A stretch of 64,000 nucleotides of DNA from Sideroxyarcus sp045866275 (GTDB taxonomy: Bacteria; Pseudomonadota; Gammaproteobacteria; Burkholderiales; Gallionellaceae): NCBI GenBank assembly GCA_045866275.1, contig BAAFRX010000001.1, forward strand, positions 1 to 64,000, in the 5' to 3' direction. Of this stretch, positions 63,501 to 64,000 are shown piece after piece (within the stretch, counting starts at the first letter, position 1; every line of letters begins with the position of its first letter). The translations under genes were made by a program, and so were the position numbers. The notes under the pieces are model-generated. The model worked only from the letters and a program-made list of their open reading frames with translations. It was not told the DNA's origin and searched no databases.

Positions 63501-64000
63501 ATGCTGCTCTGGTTCGTCGTTCTTTACCTGCTGTTCTCTGTCGGAATCGGCATCTACGCTTCGTCACGGGTACATAACTCGCGCGATTTCGTGGTGGCGG
63601 GGCGCAACCTGCCGCTGCCGGTGGTCACCGCCACGGTGTTCGCCACCTGGTTTGGCGCGGAGACCGTACTCGGTATCTCGGCCACCTTCGTGCAGGAAGG
63701 CTTGGGCGGGGTGATCGCTGACCCGTTTGGCGCCAGTCTGTGTCTAATCCTCGCCGGATTGTTTTTTGCGCCGCTGCTGTACCGCATGAATCTGCTCACC
63801 ATCGGCGACTATTACCGCGCCCGCTACAACCGCACGGTGGAATTGATCATGTCGGTGTGCATCATGCTGTCTTATCTCGGCTGGGTGTCGGCGCAGGTGG
63901 TGGCGCTGGGGCTGGTGTTTAACGTGGTCAGCAACGGGGTGGTCACGCCGCAGGTCGGTATGATCATCGGCATCGCCGTGGTGCTGGCCTACACCCTGAT
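63501..64000 (+). CDS. Sodium:solute symporter (SSS family), 5' part
   Basis: 166 codons are present; the window ends within the gene. The N-terminus MLLWFVVLYLLFSVGIGIYASSRVHNSRDFVVAGRNLP and ATVFATWFGAETVLGISATFVQEGLGGVIADPFGASL are typical of SSS transporters such as PutP/SGLT relatives. Several transmembrane helices are already visible. Substrate unknown. Start ATG 63501 follows AGATATAGGC. Confidence 0.88.
   Translation, partial: MLLWFVVLYLLFSVGIGIYASSRVHNSRDFVVAGRNLPLPVVTATVFATWFGAETVLGISATFVQEGLGGVIADPFGASLCLILAGLFFAPLLYRMNLLTIGDYYRARYNRTVELIMSVCIMLSYLGWVSAQVVALGLVFNVVSNGVVTPQVGMIIGIAVVLAYTL

Overview
This is a GC-rich bacterial chromosome segment with compact, overlapping genes. Gene content and order point to a betaproteobacterium: rpsU-yqeY-dnaG-rpoD-tRNA-Ile2, a complete mra/dcw division and cell-wall cluster, lpxC-dciA-M23-secA-argJ, and yacG-zapD-coaE-pilD-pilC. 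Small class I cytochromes c and the pil and argJ surroundings make the Gallionellaceae (iron-oxidising Sideroxydans/Gallionella type) the most likely home. That assignment is inference from remembered synteny, not from a database search.

Layout. Positions 1-230 hold the 5' end of an IS256-family element that cuts into a PpiC-type peptidyl-prolyl isomerase gene, which is followed by a TlpA-like thioredoxin. Positions 1.9-6.6 kb are the macromolecular-synthesis block (S21, YqeY, primase, sigma-70, tRNA-Ile2 CAT). From 6.9 to 24.6 kb lies the uninterrupted dcw cluster mraZ-rsmH-ftsL-ftsI-murE-murF-mraY-murD-ftsW-murG-murC-murB-ddl-ftsQ-ftsA-ftsZ. It is preceded by a promoter overlapping a 10-bp-periodic MraZ operator array, and most of its genes overlap by 4 bp. 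LpxC, a small membrane protein, DciA, an M23 peptidase, SecA, a cyclic-nucleotide-binding protein and ArgJ follow.

Positions 31.8-39.0 kb form an accessory island: a type I restriction-modification operon (hsdM, hsdS, hsdR). Between hsdS and hsdR it carries a decayed dinD-like fragment and two RhuM-domain genes, one fused to a Fic domain. The island appears to sit inside an otherwise conserved argJ/DUF815 ATPase/Nudix-ThiE neighbourhood. Positions 40.7-47.9 kb are mostly on the minus strand (yacG, zapD, coaE, pilD, pilC, a CBS-domain CorC-like protein, phospholipase A, lgt). Then come ilvD, a lone ParA ATPase, two related cytochromes c, an AGCS symporter, a TSUP permease, an EVE protein, 6S RNA, zapA, a ZapB-like protein, a cobalamin riboswitch with a BtuB-like receptor and an unidentified six-helix membrane protein, msbA and a 2-Cys peroxiredoxin.

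Positions 61.0-63.4 kb are a second accessory patch. A REP-associated tyrosine transposase (RAYT) and an AT-richer T5orf172/GIY-YIG-like gene are partitioned by three copies of one 22-bp motif in alternating orientation. The window ends inside a sodium:solute symporter gene. Three copies of an 80-85 bp palindromic repeat built from CACGGATGAA-like units lie between genes, two of them inside the dcw cluster. A further short palindromic repeat is inserted in frame in hsdM.
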